The position numbers and the translations under genes were made by a program. Shown in pieces: positions 1-14,200 of a stretch of DNA of 64,000 bases. The stretch covers positions 27,581 to 91,580 of the IMG/VR virus record IMGVR_UViG_3300022927_001696, one strand, 5' to 3'. Origin of the DNA: a virus. Under the pieces are notes generated by a model. It was not told the origin of the DNA and searched no databases. It was given only the letters and a program-made list of their open reading frames with translations. The first letter of the stretch is position 1, and each line of letters starts with the position of its first letter.

Positions 1-1
1 T

Positions 2-2296
2 GAAGATGTTCCCTTAAATTGGACTGCACATGAAGTTATTGTTACATTAAGAAAAGAATTTGATAGTGCAGAAATATCTTCAATACAACAGCAGATAGAA
101 GATAAGAAAACGTTTGGCATAGGATACATGTTGACTAATAAATCTACATCTCTTTTAGCAGATAAATGGTATGTAATAGAAAATGAAAATTTAGATAAAA
201 CAAGTCCATACAACGTATCCAATGCAGGTAGCACAACGGGCTCACCAATAGATGCAAGTTGGGTAGTATTATTTAATTACGTTCCAATAGATGATAATTC
301 ATACAAGTATGATGTATCCATACGAGGTGAACAATATATATTACAAAGTGCTAAAGATATAAAATTTTACAATATCAAAAATATAAAAGTTGTAGATTCT
401 AATAATAAAGCAAACACAGATAAAATTACAATCACAACATTTAACGATAAACCCGGCAGTAGTGAAGTATTTAGATGGTACGACAGTACAGGTAATGGAA
501 TAGGCGATACCTGGTACAGTGAAGAGACTGCTTCTACTACCACACCAAACGGATTTGAAATAAATCTTCCATTAAGAACAAGAAATCAAAAATGGTATGA
601 TGTTGAATTTAACTGGGTCAGTAACTTTGGTATTTTAAAATCAGAGGGAGAATCCAATGTTTCAGTAATTACTGCAGAAAATGAATTTGTTCATGAAGCA
701 GTAGTTCCAATTAATACATATTTTGATAACGGTGATGCGGCCGCACTTACACCAAATGTAACTATAGCAAATAATTTGGGTAGAGTAAATAGAGTACCTA
801 GTAACGTAAATGTATCATTTAATAATGCAACATTCGGCTTTAATATTTTAGATGGGTCTGGAAATGTACATTACAAGCAATTAAATTCAGGCACAGGAGT
901 CGTAGAATTTTATCAGGCAAATAATAGTGGAGCCACAAAAAGTTTTGGTACAGACGGAGCAACTTATAATGCTAGTGCAGATGGGCATTTAATATTAACA
1001 AGCTCAAATACATCCACACAATCAGGCACATTCCTATATGAAGATTTAGATAATAATAATCATCTTTTAGCACAAGATTCTACTGCTGTAACAAGTACAG
1101 ATAAAATAAGATTGGATTATGTGAATTATAAAGAAAGATTAGACACTAACATAGATTGGCATATAGTTGATACTGTTATAGAAGATGACGGGTATACCGA
1201 TAGATCTAAAGTTGTAATTGCGCCTTTTGATACTGATAACGATTTGATCCCGGATAGACCGTTACAATTTTATGAATTTGTTGATACTGATGACTTAGTT
1301 TATTTAGAAAAGTATTTAGACTTTGATGGATATAGTTATGATGTCCCATCTTCAGGAAAAATTTTAGATTACCGTAAAGAAACATCTGTTAATTTGGACA
1401 TAGGTTCAGATACAATAAGTCCTACATCTTATAGTGACCCAGTTGATATAAGTGGTAATGATATAGCATGGATATCAGTTGTAAGTAAATCTATATTAGA
1501 GAATGATTTAGAAAATGACAGTGGTAAACTTTCCGGTACAAAGGTATATGTTGAATCAGAAGATAAGGTATATTTACTCACACCTAATAGTACGAATACA
1601 TTACAGATTAGAGGTGTTGTAACAACAGATTGTTCTGTAAGAAACGGTAGAGGGGAAACACAAAATACACTTTTACCAGTTAAAAATGCAATGATATTTA
1701 AATGGAATCATGTTGCTGATAAGAATGTAAGAATTGATCCCAGTATCAGCAATGTTGTAGAATTTTTAGTATTGACTGAAACATATAATGACCAAGTACA
1801 AAGATACCTAAATGTTCCTGGAACTGCCTTCCCATTACCTCCAACAAGTAATGATCTTGCATTAGAATTTGCAGATCTAAATCAATTTAAAACAGCAAGT
1901 GATATACTAGTATATAAAAGCGGTAAATTTAAACTTTTATTTGGCAACGATGCAAGTCCGGAATTGAGGGCAAAATTCAGAGTAGTAAAATTAAACGAAA
2001 GATTTAGTGATAACGAAATTAAAACAAGAATTATTAGAGCATTTAATAGATATTTTGACCCAACAAATTGGAACTTTGGGGAAACATTTTATTTTACAGA
2101 ATTAAGTTCTTTTATACACAGTCAATTAGGCAATAGTATAGGTAGTATAGTGATTTTACCTAAAAACACAAATGGAAAATTTGGTGATCTATTTTCAGTA
2201 AAAGCAGAATCAGATGAAATATTCTTAAGTACTGCAAGTGTATCTGATATAGAGGTAGTTAGTAAAATTACAGAACAAACATTAAAAACTAGATAA
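2..2296 (+). CDS. Baseplate wedge protein, gp6-like, 5' partial
   Basis: The reading frame is open to the left edge of the window, so the gene starts upstream; the first in-window ATG (128) is internal and has no ribosome-binding site. About 764 residues are visible. The last 110 residues carry a pattern like the C-terminal assembly domain of T4 gp6 baseplate wedge proteins: a stretch ending in NWNFGETFYFTELSSF followed by a short GSIVILP strand. The middle is beta-rich and Asn/Ser/Thr-rich, as in marine myovirus structural proteins. Its stop overlaps the next ATG (TAATG), indicating coupled translation with the giant structural gene. A wedge role is inferred from the C-terminal motif and position; another tail structural role is possible. 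Confidence 0.6.
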   Translation, partial: EDVPLNWTAHEVIVTLRKEFDSAEISSIQQQIEDKKTFGIGYMLTNKSTSLLADKWYVIENENLDKTSPYNVSNAGSTTGSPIDASWVVLFNYVPIDDNSYKYDVSIRGEQYILQSAKDIKFYNIKNIKVVDSNNKANTDKITITTFNDKPGSSEVFRWYDSTGNGIGDTWYSEETASTTTPNGFEINLPLRTRNQKWYDVEFNWVSNFGILKSEGESNVSVITAENEFVHEAVVPINTYFDNGDAAALTPNVTIANNLGRVNRVPSNVNVSFNNATFGFNILDGSGNVHYKQLNSGTGVVEFYQANNSGATKSFGTDGATYNASADGHLILTSSNTSTQSGTFLYEDLDNNNHLLAQDSTAVTSTDKIRLDYVNYKERLDTNIDWHIVDTVIEDDGYTDRSKVVIAPFDTDNDLIPDRPLQFYEFVDTDDLVYLEKYLDFDGYSYDVPSSGKILDYRKETSVNLDIGSDTISPTSYSDPVDISGNDIAWISVVSKSILENDLENDSGKLSGTKVYVESEDKVYLLTPNSTNTLQIRGVVTTDCSVRNGRGETQNTLLPVKNAMIFKWNHVADKNVRIDPSISNVVEFLVLTETYNDQVQRYLNVPGTAFPLPPTSNDLALEFADLNQFKTASDILVYKSGKFKLLFGNDASPELRAKFRVVKLNERFSDNEIKTRIIRAFNRYFDPTNWNFGETFYFTELSSFIHSQLGNSIGSIVILPKNTNGKFGDLFSVKAESDEIFLSTASVSDIEVVSKITEQTLKTR

Positions 2297-5200
2297 TGGC
2301 AGATAAATTATATAAAAAGTTACCAGGCATATTGCAAACGGATGCTACAAAGAATTTCTTTGAAAGTACTGTTGAGCAACTCTTCAGTAAAGCAAATGTT
2401 GAAGTAATTAATGGTTATGTAGGGTTACAGAAGTCTGAAGACTTCGATGTAACATCTGAGTTTTTAAGAGAAAGCACAGCAACTAGACAGCATTATGCAT
2501 TAAGTCCTGCTGTTAATACTTTAAATGCAAATACCAATGCCAGTGAAAATTTAATCTTTTATGATGAATTTTTAGATACTTTAAAAATTAGCGGAACTGG
2601 AACCAATAATCAAAATAGATTATTCAGTACAGATTATTCTTCTTTCCTTCCCCCTATAGATATTGATAAATTTGTAAATTATCAAGAGTACTATTGGAGT
2701 TATGATCAACTACCAGCAATAAGAATTTCTGGAACAGTAGATAATCCTATAGATATAGATGTTGATATTATTGGTAAGAAGTCATTCACATCAGCAAATG
2801 GAGTAACATTAAAATCAGGAATGAGAATTATTTTTGATGGTGGATATGTTATACCAGACACCAAAACTACAGCAGAATATTTTGTTGAAGGTGTAGGTGA
2901 ATCTATAAGACTTATAGATACAAACGAAAATGTAGAAACACCTTTTAGTACAGCAACATTAACAGCCTGGGATAGTACAGCATTCACAAGCAATGACAGT
3001 AATGTGGCATACACAGCCGGTAACATATCCTCTGTAAGTGTTTTACATGGCGGCATTGGTTATATAAACCCTGTGGTAAATTTTATAGGTGCTAATACAT
3101 CTGTTGCTTCTGCAACTGCAAATGTGGATAGCAATGGCACAATAACTGATGTTACTGTAACTAATACAGGTGCAAATTATAGTGCACCAATAAGCATACA
3201 AATATCCAGTGATTCCATTACAACAAGTTTAAATTCAGGAAATACCTTTGTAACATTTTTAAATGAAAGTATTTCACAAATTGCACCTTACAAAACAATT
3301 TCTGTAGATAGCACAAACGATGTTTTTGCTGGACAACAATTTAGCCTTAATGGCGAAACAAGAACTATAGAAACTGTTAATAATGCTAGTATTATTGCTA
3401 TAGAAAACATAACAAATCAATATGATTCCAGCAGAACTCCAGGTAGTTACATAGTAAATGGCACCGGCGGTTCAGGGTCTGGACAAGAATTTATTGTAGA
3501 TGTTGTTGGGCCTAATGCAGACGGTATTGTTGAAGTCGGAAATATCACATTAAGCAACACTTCCTTAACCGGTACTTATCCAATAGATTTTAGGTCTGCT
3601 AATAGTTTTATAGCAGGTAATATAACAACATCAGGCACTGGAGCAAATGCATATTTGTCCGTAACTTTGGACGGCAGTGGCGGTGCAGATATTGAGATTG
3701 TTAAGGGCGGAGATGGTTTTGTAGAAAATGATACTATTACTATAAGTGATAATATTTTAGGTGGCGACGGTTCAGGTAATTTAGAGCTCGTTGTAACAGA
3801 TGCCGTTACTGTAGGCGATACATTTATTTCACTTAGCAAGAACGGAAGCGGTTTTATTGTTGGTGAAACAATAACTATATCAGACAGTGATTTAGGCGGC
3901 GGCGGCGCAAACAACATTACTTTTGATATTGCAAGAATAGGTGATACTCTCACTATAGACGAAGAAATATATTTAGACGGCACAAGTAACGGGAATATAC
4001 AATTCATTGCTAACGGATTCCAAGCAAGTATACAAACAAGTATGTTTACACTTACATCTGATGCAAATGGTTCTGTAATTACCGGTGTTTCCTCTATGGC
4101 ACTTGCCGGAGTTAATCCAACAACAGGAGAATTTTATCTTAGTGGTAGTCCAGATTTTGGAGAGAATTTCGGTTGGGACATAGATACAGATAGTAGCCTG
4201 CCTGGTGGCGACGCGGAAGGCGATATTCCATGGGGAGGTAGAACAACTCAAGATAATCCAGATTATAATGTAGTAGGAAGAGGGGCATCTAATAAAAATA
4301 TCTGGAGTAGGGTAAACTTCTGGCATCATGCAGATAACTTTAAAGAAGCAGGAGTTGATTTACCTGGTGCAGAATATAGAGCTAAAAGACCAATTATAGA
4401 ATTTGATTATTCACTGGAAATGTTTAATACAGGAAACCTATCAGTTGGTGTCGTAAATATTGTAAGTAACGAATTTAATAAAGATGATATAGACGGAACC
4501 ATATCATCCGATACTGTTGATAATAGTCCATTAAGTATTGGTTCAACTATTATTTTCCCTAACGACGAAGACAACAAAAAGTACATATTTAAAATTGCCC
4601 ATGTAGGCGGAAATATCAGTTTATCAAAAATAGGCGACCCTATAAGTAATCCTGCAGATACAGAAGAAGGAGATGTAGGATTTATTCCTTTTGAATTTAA
4701 AGAAGGAATGCAAGTCAGTATAAAATCAGGCGCTTTGGGTAGAGGATTAGAATATCACTTTAAAGACAATAACTTAATTTTAGCACAGTCTAAATTAAAA
4801 TTACATCAGGCGCCTTTATTTAATTTATATAATGATGAAGGAAAATATTTAGGTGACGAGCTTTTATTTAAAGACAATACCTTTATTGGCTCTAAGATTT
4901 TTAATTACAAAGTCGGCACAGGCACAGATGATAGTGTTTTAAATTTCCCATTGTCATATAAACCTTTTACGAACTCTGCAGAAATAGAATTTCAAAACTT
5001 TTTAGAAACAGATAGAACAAATTATATTCCAGTAGGCTCAACATCAGAAACAGAAATTTTAGGTTACTATTATTTTAAATCTCAAAACGGGTACAGTAAT
5101 AACTGGAAGATGTCTGATTCTAAATCTATGCAAGATATTAAAACTTTTTATCATATAAACACTTTTAATATAAAGGATAAAAATACAAAATATTATATAG

Positions 5201-8200
5201 GATGTGAACCTAATATAAATTCTAATAAGTCTAGTGGGTATGACATAACCGTATTAAAAAATGGTAGTGAAATAAAAGATTACACTTACGTTGGAAAAGG
5301 ATTTATAGAATTTAATACTTTCAATTTTATTGCAAAAGATATTATAGAAATAATTGCTAAATCAGATTCTGGATTATTAAATGAAAGATCTATAAGTAAG
5401 TATACCATACCTTTAAACTGGTCTAGAAATCCGGATAAAGAAAATATAACATTTATTTCAGAACCAGAGTATTTAGGTCATTTTACCAATTTAATCAAAG
5501 GGCAAGAAAATTTTACTGGTAAAGAATTAGAAGCAAATAATTTTAAAGATACAGCAAAAAATTCTAAATTTGCTACAGACATAGTAAATGTTGAAGAGGA
5601 TTTAAGATTAGGAGCATTTTTATTAGATGATCAACCACATAACTTATTAGAAGCAATAAGATTTAGTGAAAGAGAATACACTAAGTACAAAAATAGATTA
5701 AGATCTGAAGTAACAAAATATTATAATTCTTTTGATGTAAATGAATTTACAAATGAATATATACTTAATCAAGTTTTAAGAAATGTATTATCTCTTAATG
5801 TAGGTAATAATACTTTTCAACAAACATACATAGTTCCCTTTGGAGATAATTATATAGAAGAATCATTTATAATAAATGATGTATCTCTTAGATCCTTCAC
5901 AATGACTGCCTATGAGGATTTAAAAAAATTAGAAAACAGTTTATTGGTCTATAAGGCCAGAGGCAATACACATACTCTTTTAACAATAAATGAAGAATTC
6001 ACTCTAGATTCTTATAACCCTATTAAAATTACATTAAACGCCAATTTAGATATTGAATTGGGTGATATTATATATTTAAAACTTTATAATAAAGATAGAG
6101 ATAGTGCCCAATGCCCACCTACACCAAGTGCAATGGGTCTTTATCCTCTTACATTACCAGTAATAGAAAAGGATTATTCTTTTAAAGAAGAAATTAGTGT
6201 GCTAGTAGGACACGATGGTTCAAGAAGCACTCTATTTGGTGATGCCAGAGACGATATAATTTTAGAATTTGAAAAGCGAATTTATAACTCGGCAATTGAA
6301 GAACTAATTGATGCAAACAGTTTACCCTCATTAAATATTTTTAATGTAAGAGCCGGAGCATTTAGAAAAACAAATTTCAGTAATAGTGAGTGGTTTGATT
6401 TGTTATCAAATAATTTTTCTAATTGGGTTAAAGATAACAACGTTGATCCGGTAATAAATGAAACATATAATTCATCTGATAGTTGGACATGGAATTTTAG
6501 GGGTTCTCAAGATATACCTGGATACTGGAAGGGCTGGTATGAATACTATTACGATACAGTAAGACCTCATACTCACCCTTGGGAAATGTTAGGTTTTACA
6601 GAAAAACCAAGTTGGTGGGAAGATGAATATGGTACAGATTATACTTCCACAAACACAGCATTGTGGGACGATTTAGAATTAGGTATTATTAGAAAAGGCC
6701 CTAGAGCAAACTTTGTAGATAACTCTTATTTGGATTTACCAAACAACCCATGTGCTAGAATAGGATTACACGAAGTAATTCCTGTAGACGGTAATGGAAA
6801 TCTAATATCACCTTATGATATTATATCAACAGGTAGCACTACATTAAAAACTGTATGGACAAATGCATTTGTTTCAAATACATTCCCAGGAAATACCTTT
6901 ATAAACAATGATGGTAGTTTAAACAATGGTGTATCTGTATCTACAGATGCATCAAACATTTACATTTCTAGTAATGCATTAGTAAACCATGATATTAATC
7001 TTACTACAAATAATGTAGGACATAATGAATTAGAAGAACAAATTATTAGTTACAATGTTCCTTTTACATCGATATCAGGAATTAATTCAGTAACATCAAA
7101 TCCAACAAGTATGCCAGAATATGCAATAGGGGTATTAGTAAACGGTCTCCCATTATACAATGTTGCATCAGAAAACAGTTTTGATAACGGTAACACTTGG
7201 CATTATAATAAATTATTATCTGAACACAGTGATTTAGAATTAGGCCATACTGATGAAAAAGGCCTTTTACATTATTATAAACCTAGTCCACAAATTCTAG
7301 GACTAGATGAATGGAGTACTGACGAGCATTCCCCTATAGTAGGCTGGAGTTTTGATGGTATTCCAATTTATGGACCTTATGGGTATACAGAATATGAAGC
7401 AAATGGCGACATAAAAGATAATACAATAACAAATATAAAGAGTTGCTTTAGATTGAGACTTGGAGACAGGATTTCAACTCCAAAAGGTTCTTATTCAGGT
7501 TACTTTGTAGAAGATTACGAATATGACAGTTCAAAAGAAGGTATACCAGGACATACCGGTAGCACAAGTTCAGGTTCATATGGAAAATACAATTTAAGAT
7601 ATGGTATTACGCCTGACTCCAATGGAACGCCTATACAGTTTTATGTTGCTACACAAGATGATAACGGTGAACCGATGTTCCCTTATGCTATAGGTGGCGG
7701 AACAAAAACACATTCAGGTGGAAACTTAGTATATGCTAATAAGTATTATGGAACACCTCAAGATATTGCTAATAATACATTATCAAAAGGTTACGAAAAT
7801 ACAAGTGCTTCTGAAATTGTAAGAACAATAAAGACTATAGATAAATCAAGTACAGACAAAATCAATGATTCATGGATGCTTGGTGACGGTGCTCCAGTAG
7901 AAAATGCATGGAAGTATAGTTCATCTTATCCATTCGCTATTACTACAGCATTATTACTTGCAAAACCAGGTAGATTTGCAACAGTATTTGCTGATCCTAT
8001 TAATGTAGTAAGCACAAATATAGAAAAGAAAAGATTAATACATAAAAATACCAGAAGATCTTGGAATTTTAAAGATTCAACTGATTTTATAATACACGGT
8101 AGTAGAGATACTAACGGTAATTTCGTTTCAAATGTTGGTTATACACAATTTATAAAATCATATTTAAATTATCAAGGATTAGAAATACAAGATAATTTTA

Positions 8201-11200
8201 TTACACCATTAAAAACTTTAAATATTAAATTAGCTCACAGAATGAGTGGATTTATTGATAAAGATACATCAACTATAAGAACTGATCAATATAGTATAAC
8301 TGGTTCGGCAAGAACATTGATAATACCTTCAGAAAACATATCAATAAATGTTCACGACTCAGCATACAAATCAAGAAATTCCTATACAGGTGTAATTATA
8401 GAAAAAACAACTAATGGATATAAGGTACGTGGATACGATAGAAGTTTTAGTTACTTTACAATATTAGAAAGTGATAAAAATGGTAGAAAACAAAGTATAG
8501 AAAGAGGCGGAAAGCCGGCTGACTATGTAAATTGGTCAACTAATCAGTCATTTAATATTAATACCATTGTAAAATATTTAAATTCTTATTATATTGCTAA
8601 AGAAAAGATACCAGCAAGTTCAAGTTTTGATAAATCACTGTGGTCAAGGCTACCTTCACTACCACAAATCGGAGGTGCTAAAGGTGTCTATTACAATGAT
8701 ACAACAGGATTTACAAGACGTGTAAATTATGATACAGAATACACAAAAGTTGAAGATTTATTTGATTTTCTTGTAAGTTTAGGAAGATATCAAAAATCTT
8801 TAGGTTATTCTTTTGGAGAATATGATACAACTATTAATGATGTGAGAGATTGGGCATATGCGGCGGAACAATTCTTGTTTTGGACAACAGGCGGCTGGGA
8901 AATAGGTAATACTTTAGAATTATCTCCTATGGCATCCAATGTGATATTTGAAAACAGTAATGAATTTGTCGCAAAAATTAATAAAACTGATAAAAACCAG
9001 TTTACTTTGTTAGATCAAGACGGAATATCTATATCTCCAGAAGAATGTAGTATTTTAAGAGAAAATAATAGAATAGAAATTACTCCACCACAGGGTAGAC
9101 AAATTTATAGTGCTGTATTATTCACAAAACAAATAGAACATGCTCTTATTCTTGATAATTTAACAGATTTCAATGATACCATTTACAATCCTTTACTAAA
9201 CCAACGACAGGATAGGATTTTTATTAAAGGTAAAAGAACATTAGGTTGGACAGGTCGTTTCAGTAGTGAAGGATACATTATAGACAATGATGAATTACAA
9301 CCTAATTTAGATAATGCTACAAGCACAATGGGAGACTACCATACATTAGGGTTTATACCTGTAGACAAAGACGTTTATGTGGCATCCAGAAGCCTTTTTG
9401 GATTTGAAGAAAGATCTTACCTAACAGATTTAGATATTTTAGATGACGATCAATTTGAATTCTATAAAGGTATGCTACAAAGCAAAGGAACAGAACAAAG
9501 TTTATCACAAATAGGAAGAAGTAGCTCTATTGTACAAGGTAATATTACAGTTTACAGCGAATGGGCCTTAAAAACAGGTGAATTTGGTGATACAGATAAC
9601 GAACAAAGTTTAGAATTAAAAATAGACAAGCACGAAATAGTTCAAGACCCACAATTATTTAAATTAGAATTTCCTGAAGACGTTACCGGTATAATTAAAG
9701 ATATTGTAATCACAGAAAACAAACACAAGTATTTTACAGTACCTTCTTTGGAAATATCTGCTCCAACTAAAGAACCCAAAGAACAGGCAACTGGATTAGT
9801 TACTTTAGATAGTGACGGACTTATATCAAGTGCAACAATCACAAATCAAGGTAGTGGATACGAATCTCAAAACGCAGTTGCAAAAGTCTTAGCAGGAAAT
9901 ATTAATATATCAGATACTTCTACTACATTTAATGTTGTAATTGCACAAAGTTCTGCATTATTTGGTAATGCTAACGTAGTAGGCATATCAGATATAGAAA
10001 TTACAGACCATTTTGGTAATGGATTAGCAACAAACATAGATTTAAGTTCAGCAAACACAGTGATAGACGTTGTATCAGCAATTAATTCTAATAGCATAAC
10101 AAATGCTAATGTTGTAGCAAGTTCAGTGGAATCATTTGATGCAAACAGCAATACAAACTTTTATGTATTACAGATAACTGGTAATGATTTTACATTAGGC
10201 GGTTCAGGGTTAGCAAATCTTAATATTTCTGCAGATAGATATCAACCTAAACAAAGATATGCTATAGATATCGCTGGAAATACTTCAGCAGGAACAGGAG
10301 CAACAGTTAAATCAGATATATTGGTATATGTTGATAACACTTTGGTTAGCGATACAAATTACGACTATGATGCAGGTGATAGATGGCAATTCACAACATC
10401 ATCTATAATTACATCTGGAAATTATGTACAAAATATATTAAATCCAGGTTCTGAAAATAGTAGTTCTGCATTTGCATCTGAAAATATTGTACAAGTAGAT
10501 GGAAAATATCCTTTTGTAGATGTTTATGTAAATGGCACCAAATTAATTAATGATACAAATCAAACACAATACACAGTTGCCAATACTACAGCAATCACTT
10601 TCCCTGATGTTACAAATTTACCAGGTGGAAAACTTGATACAAACGCAAATGTTTATATTGTGGAACGTGCAACTATAGATTTTGTTGATGCTTATCAGGG
10701 AGACATACCAGGAAAAACTTTACAAATAAAAGTACAAACAAATGATGGTATTGCCTTTACATATGGTGAGAAAAAATTATATACTATAACACCAGATATA
10801 GAAAACGACGAAATTATTACTATAGATATAGACGATAACGAAAGATTCCTTAAGAAACCAACAGGTGCTAGAAACAATAAATTATGGCCTACTACAGATA
10901 AAGTAAATTATTCAGGTGTAACAGATTCTGATTATAGAACTTTACCAAATGCAGGTTACGTTTTAAGGAATAATGTAGATTATCAGGCATATGGTGTTAC
11001 AGATATAGCAGATCTTTTTGATGTAGATAGATTATATAAACCAAGTAAAGACAATTTAATACATGTGGCATCAAGTGAGAACAAAGACTGGAACGTTTAT
11101 AAATTAAGACAGCCAGCCAATAGCCAAATATCTTTTGTAGAACAAGAGTCCATAGATGATACAGCATATCTATATTCTACATCTAATTTATTTGATTATA

Positions 11201-14200
11201 TAGACAGTAATCAATTGCAACAAAACGATTTATCAAGGTATTTAGATTATACATTAGTACTTAAAAAGGCAAGTATTACAGATAATTTAGTGATTTGGAC
11301 AAACCAAGAAATAGTTGATAAAAAATCTGCAATGATTAGAGATTTTGGTGCAGTATCAATGTTGCAAACAGATGTTGCGAACGTAACTCCTATTGATACA
11401 TATGAGATAACAAATATTCAACCTGCTTTTTCACAAGTAATTGAAGGGACAGCAACAGTAGGTGCAAACAGCACGGTTACAATCAGTTATAATCAGGGTG
11501 CACCTAAAAACGGAGACACAGTACGAATAGTTGATATTGCTGACAACAATCAAACATATAGTGCAAGTAATATAGCTCACAAAGATTACGGTAATGCAAA
11601 TTTATCACCGGCACCCGGAGCAGTCTATAATAGTTATATAGAGGTAACAACAAATGCGGCAAATGTTGCTAACATTGTGCCTAATGTGACGCCTATTGTT
11701 TTAACATTTACAGCAAGTGATTATGATGGTATAGAAGTTGAAGACGTTTTAGAAGAAGTATTTGTTGCGAGTAATGTAAATTATGCAACAGGCGTATTTG
11801 AAATTTACAGTGATTCTGCTGTGTTCCAATCCTATTTTGGAAATGTTGTTCATGATTCCAATATAGCAAATATAACCAGTAATATAACAAATATAAGTTA
11901 TTCAATAGATGTTAAGAGTAACATTCATAATCAACAGTATACAATAAGTAATGTAAATCCAAATACAAGTACATTTACAATTACTGATGCAAATGTAACG
12001 GCAAATGTTTCACCAGTTATGGTTGAATATTTCAATAAATGTGAACTTACCGTATTGCCTATTATTGCAAATACAACATCATATATGCACAATTTAGTTG
12101 CAGGAGATGTAATTAAAGTATTCTCACAAAATATCAGAGGGTACTATAACGTTCAAGATGCAACAGAAGAAACTATTATTATTAATGCACCTTATGATTC
12201 AAATATTGCAACAACAGGAAAAATTGTTACAAGAGGTGTAGATATACAAACAACCGAAAATCATAATTTAGATAAAAAGTATAAAGGCAAACGTGTTATG
12301 ATACACAATGCTGATAATAGATATTATAACCAGTTGTACAGAGTATTCAATGTTATTAATGACAATACAATAAGAAACACAGAAATATTTGCATACGAGC
12401 CAGGAAGAACCGAATTAGCAAATGCAATACTTACAACATTAGATCACGATGTTGTTAAGTTAAATAATACATCTATTAAAATAGACAACATATCCAGTGT
12501 TCCTGCTATTGCTGACAGTATAAACAGAACGCAGGCTATTAAACGTGGGTTTACAACCAGTGATACATTTGGATTAAGTTTCCCAATGCTTACAAATGGT
12601 ATAAACAATCTAGGATTTAAACCTTTAGATTTTGCAGGTAGTATACCATATGTCACAAAATTTGATAGAGAGGCATTAGAAAATTTAACCATAGCAGGTG
12701 GGTTACCCATAGCAAAAAATTTACCAACTGGATTTACTAAAGATAAAATAAAAGGAAATGAATTAGAGCCTAAGTATATAGAAGCAATGTCTAATAGAGA
12801 TGGAGTTCCTAATCCGATGACTTTTATAGAACCAATCGGGCAAGGTTCTAACTTACCATACAATCAACCAGTACAGAGTCCTATCAACAAAACTATTGAT
12901 CCTTATGTAGCACCAATTGATTATGGAGAGCCTAAGGATACAATTACAGAAGTTCCTGTTGTGAGAATAACAAGTAAAGGTGCTTCAAGACTAAAAGGTG
13001 TAGATAAAAATCCTAGATTAGGTAACAGGGAATCAGTTGTTTTGACAGCAAGTGTATTAGATACAGCACCAAAGAAAAAATGTGGTCCTGAGTGTTCAAC
13101 AACAAGATACAGAGGAACAAGAAAAGAAGATATTAAAAATCCAGTAACATGCTATACTGGTGTTAATCTTACAAACTGGTCAGTGAACGGAACAGGTAAA
13201 GACGAAAGAAAATGGCAGTCACAATACAGTGGATTTTATACCCCAACTAATTCTGCAGGTGGTAGTCATGGTAGTATTGGTTTCCAGAAACTTGGTATTG
13301 CTGGTGCAAAAACATGGAGTGATAACGGTTCTACAGAAAGTATCACAATGTCATTTACAAGTCAGACAAAAGGCACAATATACATACATGTATATCAAAT
13401 AGGTAAAGGAAGTTACGATACAACAAGAATAAGTGTTTCAGGAGGTTCACCTGATTTTAGCACTTTACCAGGTTATTATATTGGTAAGACTGAAAGAGCA
13501 GGTAGTGTATCACGAAATATAATTAGACTTGATTTAGAAGAAGGCGACAATATCACAATAACTGGAACTGTTAAGGGAGGTAGTAATCACTGGCATGCAT
13601 TAGAATTCCATTTATCCGCTCAAGAAGCCTCATTTAATACTTGTAGTCTTCCTCAAACAGACAATTCTGAAGAAGACTCTGGAACAGCAAATGCCCCATC
13701 TACTGGAACAGATACAGATAGAAAAATATTTGCTTATCATTATAAGGGTACTAGTATAGGATTCCCCTGGTGGTCTCAAGAAGAAAAAAGAAATCATTTT
13801 TATTCAGTTTCAAATGGCGGACTAGGCACATTGTTATTTGAACACTGGGGCATAGCAGATGCCATAAATATTTTCCAAGGTAAAGACAAAGAAAGTTGTA
13901 GTAAGTTAATCGGGCAATCTAATTTAGATCAATTAAGAAAATTAACAAGTGAAGAAAAAGATCTACTTATGCATGGGGAATTATGGGGGACAAGTGGTAC
14001 CAAAAATTTTGCTAAGACTCCATTTACAGGCGGTTTTAAACCTGAAAGTAAAATCACAAATAAAAGATACGGAGTAAGAGGTTCAGGTGCTTTAGACTTT
14101 AATATAAATGAAGAAGACGGAAAATTCTTGAGGATAGAAGTATACGGAAAAAGCACTTATCATCATGCATTACAACTACCAAATGTAATTCCAGATATAG

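Noticed and set aside
128-130. ATG at 128 as the start of the first gene
   Set aside because: The frame is open and protein-like back to base 2, with no ribosome-binding site near 128, so the gene begins outside the window.
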